From Cotesia glomerata (Eukaryota; Arthropoda; Insecta; Hymenoptera; Braconidae), in the NCBI RefSeq assembly GCF_020080835.1, contig NC_058160.1, positions 3,286,001 through 3,350,000 on the forward strand: a DNA stretch of 64,000 nucleotides, in the 5' to 3' direction. A program made the translations under genes and the position numbers. Of the stretch, positions 1 through 14,150 are shown one piece after another; positions within the stretch are counted from its first letter, which is position 1; every line of letters starts with the position of its first letter. The notes beneath the pieces were generated by a model that worked only from the letters and a program-made list of their open reading frames with translations, was not told the origin of the DNA and searched no databases.

Positions 1-173
1 GAGTGCGGCGTCGAGACGCAGTCTGGGCAAAATTCGGCCCGGCATCCTTCTCGTGTACATACGCCGACATTCCTTGCAGCGTCGACGTGACTCGCAAAGG
101 AACATTTGGGGCAGCGACAGAGACGCTCCGTTGGTGCCAGAGCTCGGGAAGCCTGCAACAAAATAATAACACT
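1..173 (+). other. Candidate partial exon at left edge
   Basis: This is about 55-60% GC next to DNA that is below 30% GC. It ends at a strong splice donor, ACT|GTAAGTAC, with GT at 174-175. Frame 3 is open across the whole piece and reaches the donor in phase 0 (57 codons from position 3). Frame 2 is also open but stops at TAA just before the donor. The frame-3 translation contains several Cys residues but no domain I recognise. It could be the 3' part of a coding exon that starts outside the window, or a non-coding 5' exon of a plus-strand gene with a long intron to the right. The exon call rests on composition and the donor only. Confidence 0.4.
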
Positions 174-960
174 GTAAGTACAAGTTTAAATATCAAATAT
201 ATTTATTTATTTATTATAGATTCATAAATATAGAAGTGAGGAAGAAATTTTACGGCGTCATAACAGAGGTTTTATGAACCCTCTCGCGGATAATTATTCA
301 TAAACTTCGAGATACTTTCATTGTTAATAATATTATTTTTGTTTGAAGACTCTTAAGTGGTCTTTTATTATTTGGGTATGGATTGAGATTTTTATTTTTA
401 TTTTTATGTTCAATAATTAATGTTAAATTTATATTTATATATATTTGTTTGAATGTTTGCAGGTATGTATTTATGTATGTATGTATGGATGTGGAGGGGT
501 ATATTGTATATGTAAGAGCAAGAGTTAAAGATTAAGGAGAAATTCTTTATGAGACATGAAAGTACATAATATTTACATTGGTCACACGAGATATATTTAT
601 GATCTTTGATGGTCATTTTTAAATCATCACTGTTTCAATTCAATGATATTTATATTTTATTTATTTATTTTTTTTTTTTTTTTAGTTATATTAAGTTATA
701 AGATATCTATTTGGTAGTTTTCTTTTTATTTAGTTTAAATAAAAAATAAATTGAGAGATTAACGAAGAAATATTTGAAGAAATTATTAGATATTATTTTA
801 AAGATTGATAAATTTATTATTATTATATTATTATTATCTTTTTGACATAAATAATGATAGTTGTGTAGTAGTCTATTTCTTTAATTTAATAATTTATTCA
901 AGTTATAACTATACTCTTTACAATATTCGAATGAAGTTAATAAAGTTTCACAATAATTAA
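174..960. other. AT-rich non-coding stretch
   Basis: This holds simple A/T tracts and short TTTAT/GTAT microsatellites (about 465-495). I see no coding signal. If the left-edge exon is real, this is the start of its intron. Confidence 0.6.
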
Positions 961-1410
961 GGAAGTACGAGCGCTAGGCGGGGTGGGGATAGGTATCGAC
1001 TCTAGCGCGGTAAGGGGAGAGCAGTAACCATATGATTATTCTCAATATATAGATATACATTTAACATTGGCTAATGGCGGGATTTATTTTTCTTTTAATT
1101 AATACACTTTAATTAGTCGGGCAAGTGTAAATTTTTTTGAATTAAATTTATCACTAATATATTTACTTTCATCCACAAGTTTTTTAAAAATATTCATCGA
1201 CAGTTTTACGAGAAAAATACAGAAATGTATCAATGTTTGGAGGTTACCCCTTAAGACCAATGTTAAACTGCTCAACTTCAAAGTTAATTATTTATTTAAA
1301 TAATCGGGCAATCTCCTTTAAATTTTCGGAATTTGTTTAGACATATTTAAACTTCATATTAAAAAATAATCAAGCTTTTTATCAAAAGTTGCCTTGGTGC
1401 TCGTACTTCC
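961..1410. mobile_element. MITE with TTAA target duplication
   Basis: The 450 bp element is bounded by the inverted repeats GGAAGTACGAGC (961-972) and GCTCGTACTTCC (1399-1410). TTAA lies directly outside both ends (957-960 and 1411-1414). TTAA duplication is typical of piggyBac-type transposition, so this is best read as a non-autonomous piggyBac-like MITE. It has no transposase. A relative with a similar end, GGAAGTTCGAGCG, sits at 40984-41704. Confidence 0.8.
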
Positions 1411-1534
1411 TTAATCAATCCCGTAGAATATAGTTATCAGTAAAACGATACAATAAATTAAGTTCGTGTATAAGTATTAATGTCAAGATGGTACTCCGCG
1501 GTTACAATAATACGATACGTTAAGTAAAGGAAAA

Positions 1535-1745
1535 TATGATAAGTGTAGTAACCCGTAGATGTGTGTATCTCAGAGGCTGAGGAAAGTCTGCCTCGTGCCC
1601 CTTGACTCTTGAGGGTGTTAGCCTTTGCTAACACTTAGCGTTGTTCTTGGGGTCCCGTGACGTCATGAGCCCCTTGAATGCCGGGGAAGGGATTTTATGG
1701 CCCAAAGAGTACGGTGGTTGACGCAAAATTTTCGAGAGTGGAAAA
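1535..1745. other. GC-rich block with stem-loop and CRE palindrome
   Basis: This is about 200 bp near 50% GC within AT-rich DNA. It contains a perfect 8 bp stem-loop, GTGTTAGC-CTTT-GCTAACAC (1615-1634), and a perfect cAMP-response element TGACGTCA (1658-1665). No frame gives a convincing protein and no clean splice pair brackets it. It may be a regulatory element, a structured RNA or an unclassified repeat. Confidence 0.45.
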
Positions 1746-1749
1746 GTAC

Positions 1750-1991
1750 TCCCACAGTTGCTTTTAATTCTTTTAGAAAATTTTAGTTTATGAAGAAAAA
1801 AAAAATTAAGAACAAGAAATATTTTTAAAGAGTTATTTAGGTGCTTAAAAAAATGTTGAATATTATTTTAAAGATTTATTAATTTATTATAACTATTATT
1901 ATTATTATTATTTCAAAAAAATCTAAGTTATAAAATGAAAAAATATTTTTAAAAAATTTTTAAATTTATTATTATTAATAATTTTTGTGAA

Positions 1992-2038
<47 letters not shown>

Positions 2039-2946
2039 TGCTTTAAATTTTTAAATAAAATTTTAGTTTAAGTAAAAATAGATTAAAAAAAAATTAAATG
2101 TTTTTAAAAATTAGATGCTTTAAAAAAATTACTAGACATTATTTTAAAAACTAATATTGATTATTAATTATTATTATTATTATTCTTATAATAACATAAA
2201 AATTAATAATGATAATAAATTAAATTTTTTAAATTTTTATTAAGAGTTAACTTTTAAAAATAAAAATAATAATTATTATTTTTATAATGTGTTAAAAATT
2301 AAAATCTAACACGCATTAACAAGACTTGTTACACCCAAGTTAATGTAAGTAGTTGATGATGATCACGTCTTGTAAAGTCGGCGAAAGTTTAATTAAGAAT
2401 TCTCAGTGTCTTCTACTTGTGAATTCTTTCACGAGTACAATGTAAGTACAATCAACAAACAACAGTACAGTAAATAAAGTAACTAACCGACTTAATCATC
2501 ATTCCCTTAATATAATATAAATACCCACACGCGTTCAGTTATACTATACTGTAACATTCGGAGAAATGACCACCAAATAAAATATTCCAAACGTCACATT
2601 AGATACCAATGCGTCAACATATTTATACACATAAAATTATTATTATTATTTATAAATCATCTATTTCTAGGTAATTTTTCGGACGAGAATCAGTCAAGCG
2701 GCAAAATAGACTGCGTAAGATAAACGGTGAGTTAAAAGGACCAACTGGACTGTGACAATTTTGGGTCGAATTTTAAAAACGTAACTCAATACTGATTAGA
2801 TTCAATTTGTAGAGATATATCGAGTTACTGTACTCCGGTTGCCTCTTAATTTGAATTGATTGCTCAAGAAACTAAAAACGGCAGGTAAATAGTACAAATA
2901 CGTCGACTACTAAAATAGAATCTCTGTAAAATCTAATAGTTAAATT
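1750..2946. other. AT-rich non-coding with AAT microsatellite
   Basis: This is dominated by A/T tracts, with an (AAT)n microsatellite at about 1992-2037. A less biased piece at about 2300-2780 shows no open frame worth calling. Confidence 0.55.
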
Positions 2947-4482
2947 TTCTTTGTTCTAGAAAATTTTTACAGAAGCAATGACATTTCATAAAAAAAATAT
3001 ATCAAAACTAAAATATATTTTTTAATTGTATACATTTTGGATTTCATTTAATTTAAAATTTTTAACTAATTGCACTAATATCAAAATTATTTTTTTGATA
3101 CTTTTAATTGATAAAAAAAAATTATCAGATATTTTGAAAACAATTTAGAACTTAATCATTCAATAAAACCAATTTGGTTGATATTTATCACTTAAATTAA
3201 ATATAATATTAAACTAGCAATTACTATAAAGTAAGTGTCATTATTATATTGTAATTTCAAACCTTTATTATCTATATTAATAGCAATTACATGAATTATT
3301 ATTATTACTGTTTTTTAAGTTTTTTTATTACACACAATAATTATTTTTTTTTTCTAAAAATTTTTTAAATTAAAAAATACAAAAGAAATTTTTTTAAGTA
3401 TAAAATTTTTATTAGTAATTCTTTAGTTTGTTACTGGATTTAAAAAAAAATAAAATAAAAAAATTGACAATTTATTCATCAAATTAATTTATTTTATCAC
3501 GAAAAATTTTGTAAAAAATTTTTTTTTTAATTCTTTATTGATTTTTATGTTTAAATAAATTTTTTAAGTCAAAATAAAATATAATAAATAATTTTCTTGG
3601 ATGAAATTTTAATAGAAAAAAAAAATATAATTATTAAAAAAATTTTCTAAACATTATTTTCCACAATAAATTATTTTACACCATAAAGCAATTACCAAAT
3701 TAAAGAAAAATTAAGAATTTTCAAATATCTGTAACTTAAATTTCCTTTTTTTATTGAAAAAAAAAAATATCAAAAAATTAAAAAAGTAAAAAATAGAAAA
3801 CATTTTTCCGCTTCATTTCAAAAATTTCAGTATGTACCGCTTCATTTTCTTTGTTCTAGAAAATTTTTACGGAAGCAACGACTTTTCATTAAAAAAATTT
3901 ATCAAAACTCTGAAAATATTTTCTATTTTTAAAATTATTTTTTTGAGACTTCTAGTTGATAAAAAAAATTATCAGATATTTTGAAAACAATTTAGAATTT
4001 AATCACTTAATTAATCCACTTTGGTTGATATTTATCACTTAAATTAAATATAATATTAAACTAGCAATTACTATAAAGTAACTGCCATTATTATTGTAAT
4101 TTCAAATCTTTATCATCAATAATAATAGCAATTACATGAATTATAATTATCATTGTTATTTTTTAACTTTTTTTATTACAAACAATAATTATTTTTTTTA
4201 CTAAAAATTTTATAAATTAAGAAATACAAAGGAAGTTTTTGGTTTGAGTATAAAATTTTTTTTTTTGATTTTTATGTCTTGATAAATATTTTAAGTCAAA
4301 ATAAAATATAATAAATAATTTTCTTGGATTAAATTTTAATAAAAAAAATAATATAATTATTAAAAAAATTTTCTAAACATTATTTTCCAAATAAAATTAT
4401 TCAACACCATAAAGCAATAACCAAATTAAAAAAAATTGAAAATTTTTAAATATCTGTAACTTAAATTTTCTTTTTTTTAATC

Positions 4483-4514
<32 letters not shown>

Positions 4515-4590
4515 TTAAAACAAAGTGATAAATAGAAAACATTTTTCCGCTTCATTCCAAGAATTTCAGTACGTCCCGCTTCATTCCCAT
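2947..4590 (+). repeat. Tandem duplication, unit about 0.9 kb
   Basis: The sequence around TTTGTTCTAGAAAATTTTTAC recurs with an offset of exactly 900 bp (about 2949 and 3849), and similarity continues for most of the unit. Both copies end in a stretch with CATTTTTCCGCTTCATT. The second copy is shorter and lacks roughly 100-150 bp of AT-rich interior. Neither copy has a substantial open frame. Confidence 0.8.
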
Positions 4591-6820
4591 GCTTCATAGC
4601 AAGGGCTTCGTCATCTGGAGGATTGTGTACACATGACCCTCATCTTATCCACTTCACGTCCGCTTCACATTCTAATAATTTAAATTTCATTTTATTATAT
4701 AGCCTTCAAACATTCATTTGATCCAAACACAAATAAACTGTTATATAAAAATTAAATGAAACTTTGTTGTCTAACTACTACTTCTTGTTGCTAACCGCTT
4801 AGAAAAAGCTATATAAAAGACCCATAGAAAATAAAACTTCAAAGTTCAACTTCTCTCTAAATTGAGGCCGCTTCAAAATTTATCACTATGTAGCTCAACA
4901 TTGAATTCCAAGCAAAGCCTTTTCTATTTTTTAACTACAACTATTAACAGTTTAAAACTTCTGAGTCGGCTTATATTAACTTCAATTCTCTCTTCGGTAT
5001 CTCTATCTTCAACATCTTGAAGTGCAGGTATAACTTCTCACGCATGATGATACAGCCCAAAGGTTTTTTATCCTCCTTCCTTCAAAATTTTACCTGAAAT
5101 TGATCCTTGATTTTTTGAGAAAAGATAAAAAAAACTCTCGCTTGTCAGTTTTTCCGTAATTAGGGTCTTGTTTTATTTATTTTAAGGATTTTCCGAAAAC
5201 TGTGGTACCATAAATAAATTTTTTTAAGGACAATAATGATAACTTGCGCATAAAAATCCATCAAAGGAAGTAATTGTCTGCGTGAGGTTAGACAAAGGAT
5301 AAAATACGAGACTTGATGTGGAAGTTTAATGCCTGTGTGCGAATAACACCACGTATTACTTTGCATGTATTAGTTTTATGACCAGACGGTATATGTGTAC
5401 GTTGTTGGTGCAGATAATACGGGCTGAGGGGGAGTTAAGCCGCGAGAAGATGAATAAGAGTGTTATGTTATGTTGTGGTTTTAACGCACATGCTATTATA
5501 TTATTATGGTGTCTTTTGGCGCATAGCGGTGCTCGGTGGTCGATTACATTTTTTTTTTTTAAATATTTGATTATTAATTACAACTTGCGTTCAGTGATTT
5601 TATTAGTTACTAACTTTTAAACTTTGGGCTGTAAATAAATATTTTAGTTTTTTAATTAAATTTGTTGTTATTTTTTATAGATTTTATCGGTCATAAATAA
5701 TAATTAGTCTTTAATTTGAGGGATAGAGTAGTTTTATTATTTTTATAAGTGATATTATTTATTGCGATAGTTAAATTTTTAATTAAAAATCATGGTATAA
5801 AATAGAAAAAAAATTTATTATTATTATTATTCTATAATAATAATTAATAAAAATAATAAATAATTTTTTAATCTTTAAAAAAAAATATCAAAAATTTTTT
5901 TAAACATTTTTTCAATTAAAAAAAAAAAATATCAAAAATTTTTTTAAACATTTCTTCAATTTAAAAAAAAAATAATAAATAATTTATTAATCTTTAAAAA
6001 AAAGATCAAAAAATTTTTTAAACATTTCTTCAATTTTTTAAAAAGAATTATTATTATTGTTATTGTTGTTATTGTTGTTATTATTATAAAATTTAAAAAT
6101 TATTAAAAATAAAATTGTCACTATCATCAATCTAATAATTTTTATTTAAAATATGAGAAGCGTAATAATTTCCTCAACAATGATTACCATTGAATAAAAT
6201 AAAGAAGATAGAGAATTAGAAATCAAACAGAATAATAATTCATACTTATTTGTTAGAATAGAAGTTAAACTTCGTAGCTTGTAATCTTTAAAATAGGGAG
6301 TGATAAGATAGTAGGTGCCTTAGGTGTATAAATATTTTTTTAGGGCTTGCTATTTAATGAATATTTACAAATACTGGGTAATCTTGAGGTTAAATAAAAT
6401 TAATAAAAATTATTTATTGCAGGAAGGTGAGATCCGATTTAAAATTACAATACTGACGTAATATTCTTTATGTTTAACATTTAAACTAATATTAATAATT
6501 TAAATTTTTTTACAAACAAATATTTAAGCATGACTTAATATTTTTTTTCCTTATATTTTCAAGCAACTGATTTTTAACTTTTAAAATTAAATAAAACAAT
6601 CGAAAGAAAACCTAAACATACTTTTAAAAGTGGATACAAATTAATTTAAAATCAACAAAATAATAATTAAACAAACCTTTTTGTGAGTAAGTACTTTTTT
6701 ATATATTAATTTTTTGTTCTACTCACATTATTGTTTAAAGAAAAAACTGCTGTATAATGTAAATTTTCTATAATAAATTCAAATTCATGTTAAAAAAAAT
6801 CAAAGTCATGTTAAATTTAA
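4590..6820. other. Non-coding AT-rich interval
   Basis: I see no gene here. The short open frames at 5160-5366 and 5378-5620 contain low-complexity sequence and have no recognised domain. Long A/T and ATT runs fill 5800-6120. Confidence 0.5.
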
Positions 6821-6825
6821 TTTAA

Positions 6826-7700
6826 CAAACGAAAATGAAATTCTATTTAAAAAAATGATCAAAAATTCATCATTTTTTTTTAAACTCAAAATTTTACAAA
6901 AAAAAAAATAGAAAGCAATTGAATTATATGTTTTATTAATAAAAACTCAAAAAAAAATGAAATTTTACTTAAAAATTTATTTAAAATTCTTTATCATTTT
7001 TTTTTTAATTTCAAATTTCAAATTTTTTTTTAAAATTCAATGAAAATCATTGAGTGAAATGTTTTTGTAACGAAAAAAAAAATTAGTTACGTTAAATTTA
7101 TCAAACAAAAGAAATAAAATTCTTCTTAAAAAATTATTAAAAATTCATCGTTTTTTTTAAACTTTAAATTTTAACTAAAAAAAAAATAGAAAGTAATTAA
7201 ATTATCTGTTTTATTAATAAAAACTAAAAAAAAGGAGACATTAAATTTATCAAACAAAAAAAATAAAATTCTTCTTAAAAAATTATTAAAAATTCATCGT
7301 TTTTTTTAAACTTTAAATTTTAACTAAAAAAAAAAATAGAAAGTAATTAAATTATCTGTTTTATTAATAAAAACTAAAAAAAAAGGAGACATTAAATTTA
7401 TCAAACAAAAAAAAAAAAATTCTACTCAAAAAATTATTAAAAATTTTTCATTTTTTTTAAACTCCAAATTTTTGTGCAATTTTTACTAAAAACTCAAAAA
7501 AAAAAAAAATAGAAAGTAATTAAATTACATGTTTTAATAACGAAAAAAAAAAATTAGTCACATTAAATTTATCAAACAAAATAAAATTATTAAAAATTCA
7601 TCGTTTTTTTTTTAACTTTCAAATTTTTGTGCAATTTTTATCAACAAATTAAACAAAAATAGAAAGCAATTCAATTACCTACATCTAGAAATAAAAACTC
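6826..7700 (+). repeat. Degenerate tandem array, unit about 145-150 bp
   Basis: About five diverged units follow one another. Each contains a variant of AAATTATTAAAAATTCATCG, then AGAAAG(T/C)AATT(A/G)AATTA and ATTAAATTTATCAAACAAA. The units starting near 7100, 7250 and 7400 are the most alike. This is a minisatellite-like array with no coding signal. Confidence 0.7.
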
Positions 7701-7899
7701 CAAAAAATGAAACGTTAATTTTAAAATAACAAAAAAAATTTAATTTTACTTAAAAAATTATTAAAAATTCTTTAAAATCTTTTTTAACTCCAATTTTTAC
7801 CCTCAAAACAAAAAAAAAAAAAAAAAAAAACAACAATGAAATTACAGGTTGAAACAAAAAGTAAAAGATGTATTGTCTGAAAAAAATGAAGCCCCGAAG

Positions 7900-8500
7900 A
7901 CAAGTCCTTTCTATGCAGTCAGTTTGAGCTGTGAGTAACAGCATCCCCGATCTCCGGTCGCGAAATATCCAATGGGATTTTCAAGTGGGCCAGAGTCAGT
8001 GGTAGGCGTGCGTCAGATATATCATTATCTCGGGCTCACTGTTGCTATGCAATTAGAGCCCGTTAATCGGGCCGTGGACGTCTATACAGTAATATAATAT
8101 AACATAATATAATATACACTAGGTATAGTAGTGTAGACCCGAGTTTCATATTCGGTTCTTTTCGTACATATAATACATATATACACACATATGTAGCTGG
8201 CAGCCAATTCCAATTCGTCTGGACCCACCAGCGGCCCAACATCCAGCATCCAACATCCTCAGCCCCTTCCTCTTCCTCTCATCATCTTGCCTCGACGTCC
8301 TCGTCAGACTCATGATGGGTCATATCAGTTCTACGTCGCACGTCGCTGCTTTCCTCGTTCTCATCTCTTCTCGCGATTCTCTGTTTTGCCGCGAGTTATA
8401 TTACATTAACCAAGCCGAAAACGAGCTGAGAGAGGACCGCCTAGCAACCGACGAGGACACAGCAATAACATGCACTTAATAGTGTAATGATCAACACACC
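7900..8500. other. GC-richer non-coding block
   Basis: This is less AT-biased than its flanks, with CT-rich runs (about 8220-8390). All frames are interrupted and I recognise no product. It could be a regulatory region or part of an unannotated transcript. Confidence 0.35.
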
Positions 8501-8683
8501 GCGGCGCTGCTGATAAAAAATACACGCATGGATATTGCTCACTGTTTAGTTTTATTTATTTAATGATTTTATTTTTACTTTCTCCGGTTAACAATGAAAC
8601 TTTGCTTCTCTTTACTATTTTACTTGAAATCTGTGTAATGACCACATGCAGGATTTTATTAAAAGATTAATCAATTAATTAGT

Positions 8684-8900
8684 ACACAGAAAAAAAACTT
8701 ACTTGAATCAAATAAATGATTTTGAAGAATTTCATCTTGATTTAACTAGAAAAATTCTTAAACTAAGAAATTTTTTTTTAGTTTAAGTAAATTTTACTTG
8801 ATTCAAGAATTTTTCGTTTTGATCCAAGACAATGAAACTCAAAATTATTTTCTTGGTTTCAGAATTTTTCTCTTGATTCAAGTTAATTTTTTTTCTGTGT
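8684..8900. mobile_element. Short TIR element, ACACAGAAAAAAA ends
   Basis: The left end ACACAGAAAAAAAA (8684) is matched by TTTTTTTTCTGTGT at the right (ends 8900). The interior consists of repeated sense and antisense variants of ACTTGAATCAA / TTGATTCAAG. This is a MITE-like, coding-free element. The larger element at 60333-62112 has the same termini and the same TTGA(T/G)CCAAGAA-type interior. Confidence 0.7.
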
Positions 8901-11900
8901 AATTAAGAAAATTTTAGATAGTGGAAAATTTACTAGTTTTTGTATGGAACTCAAAATTCTGGGTTAAATATTGAAGATACGAAAAAATGATGTGAAAGAT
9001 TTTTTGTAGATAATTAATCTTCTACTAGAAAGGTTTTTATCAATTTTTTTGTATCTCTAGACAGTAAAAAATTTTGCGTCAAAAAATTTAGTTTTAAAAA
9101 TTTTTGTGTTGAATATTTAATATTTTTTTATGTGTAAATTTAACATTCATTTATTTAAGATAAAAATTTTTAACACAAAATTTCTTGATTTGATGACGCA
9201 AAATTTTTTACTTTGTATATTCAATTCAGAATTTTGAATTTTTAGGAAAAAATAAAATTTTCTACAAATTTTTGATCTTGTAATGAATTTGTCTTTTAAT
9301 AAAACTATGCAAAAGATACGAAAAAATAATAAGAGACCTTTTTTTTACAGATAATTAAATTCTTTAGAAAAAAAGTCTTACTACTTTTTTATATCTCTAA
9401 TATTTAAGTCGTAATTTGAGTTTAAAACCTTAAAACAACTTTTCGCGCTCAATAAAATTTGAATTTTCAATTTTCCCGCCAATAAAATTGAAAAATTTTT
9501 ATTTTTAATTACAGACTAAGAATTTGATCACCTGTATTGATAAAATTTTTATTTTTATTTCATTCGACGGGATAAACAAGACAAGGACGCGCTAAAGGCC
9601 ACGGTAAATCGGCCATTCTCACACTTGCTCATATATATGTCGTACTATTACGTTATTATTATTGTTATTACATTTATGATTATTACTGCTTATGTTCGTG
9701 CTTGTACTCTGTACATTAGAGTGGGTTTGTTTGGCCTTGAAATATTGCTATTAATTCGCCCACTTTCGGTTTATCGCACACTTTTATTGAATCATTTTGT
9801 TTTGGTTAACAGTATTAAGATTTTACGCTCGAATTATGTCACGCAAATTTGCAAGTTATTTTGTTTACGGAAGGAAATATCATTATTGTAATTGTAACAA
9901 TAATAATAAAAGTACTGGTATTATTTTTTATAAGATTATTTCTAGTGCTCAAAGACCGGAAGTTCAGTTATCTTTTCCTGGAAGCTTGACGCGAGAAATT
10001 TGCGTTTATTATTTCTACGCAATTATTTTTAAAATAATTAAATTTACTAATAATTCTTTTTTAAAAAATAAATTTCATAAAAAGAAATTAAAAAATTTTT
10101 TCTATGTTTAAAAAAATTCTCAAGTATTTTTTTTAAAATGAATAAATTTATTATTATCATTATTATTATTTAAAAATATTAAAAATAGTTAAAATCTATA
10201 AATTTAGTATATTAGATCGATTTCAAGAATCACAAAAGTGAATGTGTGTGTATATAAAATAAATTTGCATCAAGGACATAAATATAAATTCAGGTATCGA
10301 ATTACGGTAGTTATTAAATGATATATTACATTGTATTGACTCGGCAGTGATTTACTAAATATTGTTTCTTTGTCCGTTTTGGTTAATACTCGCGGTCTTT
10401 TCGTTAGAATTTTGAGTATACATATAGTTATTCAATGTCGCACTGGTTGGAATTAAAAATTAAATGTATATACATATCAGAGTTGAGGTTGAGATATTTA
10501 GTATTCAATACGATGCAGCGAACCGGGTAGCAACAGCGAATTATACGTATATAGTCGTTTCTTTATACCACATATGTATGTATAAATTCAAGATATGTGT
10601 CATTTAGTTTCTTAATAGCTTGATGGATGGAGACTATTATTTAAGTATTTTTAAATGTTCAAAATTTTGGATTTCAAAATAGCGCCAGTGAAATTAAAAT
10701 AAAAAAAAATCAATTCATTTTTAACAAAAAAAGTTGTGCGAAATTTAAAAAAAAAAAAAAAAAAAACTATTTATTTTTTAGAAAAATTTTAAGTAAAAAG
10801 TTTTTAATTAAAATTGAAAATTTTTATTTTTATAAAATGATAGTAATTTTTGGAATTACTGTTGAAAAATTTCGGGAAATTAAAAATATGAATTTATTTT
10901 AAACTTGTAGAAAATTTTAGAATGCTCCAAAATAAAAAATAAAAATTTGAAAGTTGAACATAAATAAGCATATCTAATCGCCAAAAAATAACCACTGTAT
11001 CCTGAATCAAAACACCGGTCTGAAAAAATCCAGAAAGAAACGGTCTAAAAATAGCCAGGGAGGGTAGGCATAATCCTCAGCCATCTGTTAACCCCCAATG
11101 ACTCAATTTTTACTCTGTTTTAAAAAGTTGCCGGCCAAAATATCTATCAAAACTATTTTTACTGTCTTTCATTCATTCACTAAAAACATCACTAATTCTC
11201 CTCTTCATTTTAACCCAGCAATTTTTTCCCATTAACACTTTTCATTACTTAATACTACCGGATATTTTGAAATAGAACTGACGAAAAATTCCTAAATTTA
11301 CATTTTCATTCATATTTACATTTAAATATCTAACTTCTTAAGACAAATAGACCTTCTGACTAAAAATTTTCTTATCAGAGGACTGATTTATGAAAATAAA
11401 AACAATTACAATAGAAAAAATTTAAAACTATCTAATTTAATCACTACATTTAATTACTTTTCAAGTAAATTTTCTTTTAAATATTAACAATTTTTTTATT
11501 TTGCCACAAACAAAAATGTTTTGTTCGCAAATTTATTTCTTATTTCTTATAAATTATTTATTTTAACAAAATTCTTTCATTTTTATTAGAATAATTTTTC
11601 AAATTTTTCAAAAAATAACTATTTAATATTTTACTAAGAAAATTTAAGATAATTTTTATTAAAAATTAATTGTTAAGATTTTTTAATTAATATTTTATCT
11701 AAAACGTAAAAACACGAAAAAATTACTAAAAACTTTTTGTATAAAAAATTTTCTCCATAAAAATTTTATTTTTGTTTCAATAAAAATCTATTATACAAAA
11801 AAAATTATAACTATTAAAATAAATTTAATTGAGTTAAAAACTGTTAATATTTTATTTAAAAAATGTCCTTAACATCAAAGTTAATGGATATCCTTCTTTT

Positions 11901-14150
11901 GACATACAAATATCTTTTTACTCGGGCTGATTACCTGTGGGTACCTTAATTATAATTCCATTGGCAAAAAAAGTACACAAAATTAATGTTAAAAATCCAG
12001 CCCAAGACGTGGCAATTTTCTCTGGACTTAATTATAAATAAATTAAGCGAGCACATCAATAAATCATTAACAATAAATACATAACATAATAGCCGAACCA
12101 TCAAAAACGGACTATTACTCTTGGAACCATCAAAGAGCAGGCGCAAAAATGATACCGATCTCGCCGTTAGCATGTGGAACTACCGCGAAATTCCGCGTAC
12201 CCAATATCTCTTGCTCTAGGTTATTAATATTCAAATTGGATACCCTTTCATAGCTGCCGCACAAACATATATAATACATCCTAGCTCATATAACACATAA
12301 CATTTATGTATATATATGAATTATATACAATATTAACATTGCTGTCAACGGATGCTATTATTGTTTTTATTTACACATCAAACATATGTAATATTACCAC
12401 GGATATTTTGGATTAGCACACATTTGATACCGGTTTAGTTAACCAGAAAAAAGATGAAACAACAAAAATAATATATCCAGAAAAACATTTAATTTTACTT
12501 AAAAACTTTTAACATTTTTCTTTTAACTTTAATTTTTATCAACAAATTAAAAAAATTGACAGCAATTAAATTACAGATTTTAATAAAAATTTTGAAAAAT
12601 ACTTGAGTGATAGAACCTTCGACGCGTTATCAAAAAAATCGGTAATTATTTACAAGTGGGTTCTACCATTTTAATTTTCATTTTTTTGAACGAAATTTCT
12701 ATTTGATTTTATTGATATACTTTTTTTTTTTTTTTTTGAAAAATACATAAAAAAATGAACAATTTAAAAAAAAAAATTGATTATCAAATTTTCAAAAAAA
12801 TTCATAAATTTTTTAGAAAATTGTAATATTCAATTTTTTTTCAATTGTTCGTTTTTTTTATATATTATTAAAAAAAAAAAAAAAACTATATCAAAAACAT
12901 CAAAAAAAGATAAAATAGAAATTTTATCCAAAAACATGAGCCAAAATTTTTTCCAACTTTTGAAGGCAAAAAAGTTATCGAAATCTTTTTTTTTTTTCCG
13001 TTGACGACATTTTTTATTATAAGTAGATCATAAAAACAAGCAGAATAAAAAAAAAATTTTTAAATGTTAATTTTTCACCTAGATATGGCCAAAAATAGGA
13101 TGGACTCCACTTTTAAATAATTCCAGGTTCAATCATAATATTTTTTCAAAGTTATTCTTAAATTTTTAATGAATTTAATTTGCCACTTTAATTGATTTAG
13201 TAATTTAATAACATTCCAGTAATTTACATTAGATTAACCTAACAATGAAACAGTTCATTTTGTAATTTGGTGTTACCGGTCAATTATTAAATTAGGAATT
13301 AAGCTTATAATTAATAAAATAAATTTAAAAGCAAACATCATAAAAATAAAAACTTTTAAATAGTAATAATAAAGCCTTGTATTTTTATGATATAAAATTA
13401 ATGAAAAGAATTAAAATTTTAAAACCGACAAATAAAATTACGTGAATAAATTTCAGCTCATTGCTAATATAAATTGAGTACGACATATTGAGACCTAGTG
13501 TATAGTAGTTCAGGACGGGGCATAAATATTCATCGCAATCTCCTCAAGGGCGAGCGGAAAGTAGTGTAGACCGTAGACGGGAAGTCTAAAGTTGGGTAAA
13601 AACTAAATTTACTCCATACATAGTACATAGTATAAATAGTACATTATACATTACATATCTAGTAATAATAATAATAATACTCAACTCGTACGAATGATAT
13701 GAATGTATTGCAGTTTATCTGAAACTGGATTCAAACTGGTCTTGGTTACTATAATTGCAACTATAACTATAACCGTAACTATAACTGGAAACCTGAACAA
13801 AAGTGGTTACTCCCGTGGATTTCCCGCTTACTCGGTTAATAACAACAACTCGACCTTGGACTCCGGTTTGTTCCCCATTCAGAAAACCACCGAGTAAAAC
13901 AGTTTAACAACAAACCTTTGCTTTGCTGTCAAGTTATGAATGAAATTCTCCGGGAATTACACAACCGAGGAGTTGTTATCTCTGATAATAATTGTTATCT
14001 ACCCATTTACATCCCATCAGTTCATTATTGTTTGGACGTATTGTATGTGAGCGCTGTTGCTGCTGAATTACTTTTGGTGATAGCGATAGTGATTATGATC
14101 TTATTGAAAGTGAAGATAAAAGCCGCGGTTGGATTTGAATAATTATCTGG
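8901..14150. other. Non-coding AT-rich region
   Basis: I see no gene here. Moderately balanced patches occur at 9540-9800, 10200-10600, 12170-12420 and 13440-14140, the last with imperfect repeats of ATAACTATAACC. Open frames inside these patches have no recognisable domain, and no consistent splice pair was found. Confidence 0.45.

Noticed and set aside
9625..10111. Two overlapping plus-strand frames (88 and 104 codons)
   Set aside because: They are A/T-driven hydrophobic and Asn/Lys-rich sequence without a domain, splice context or known homologue.
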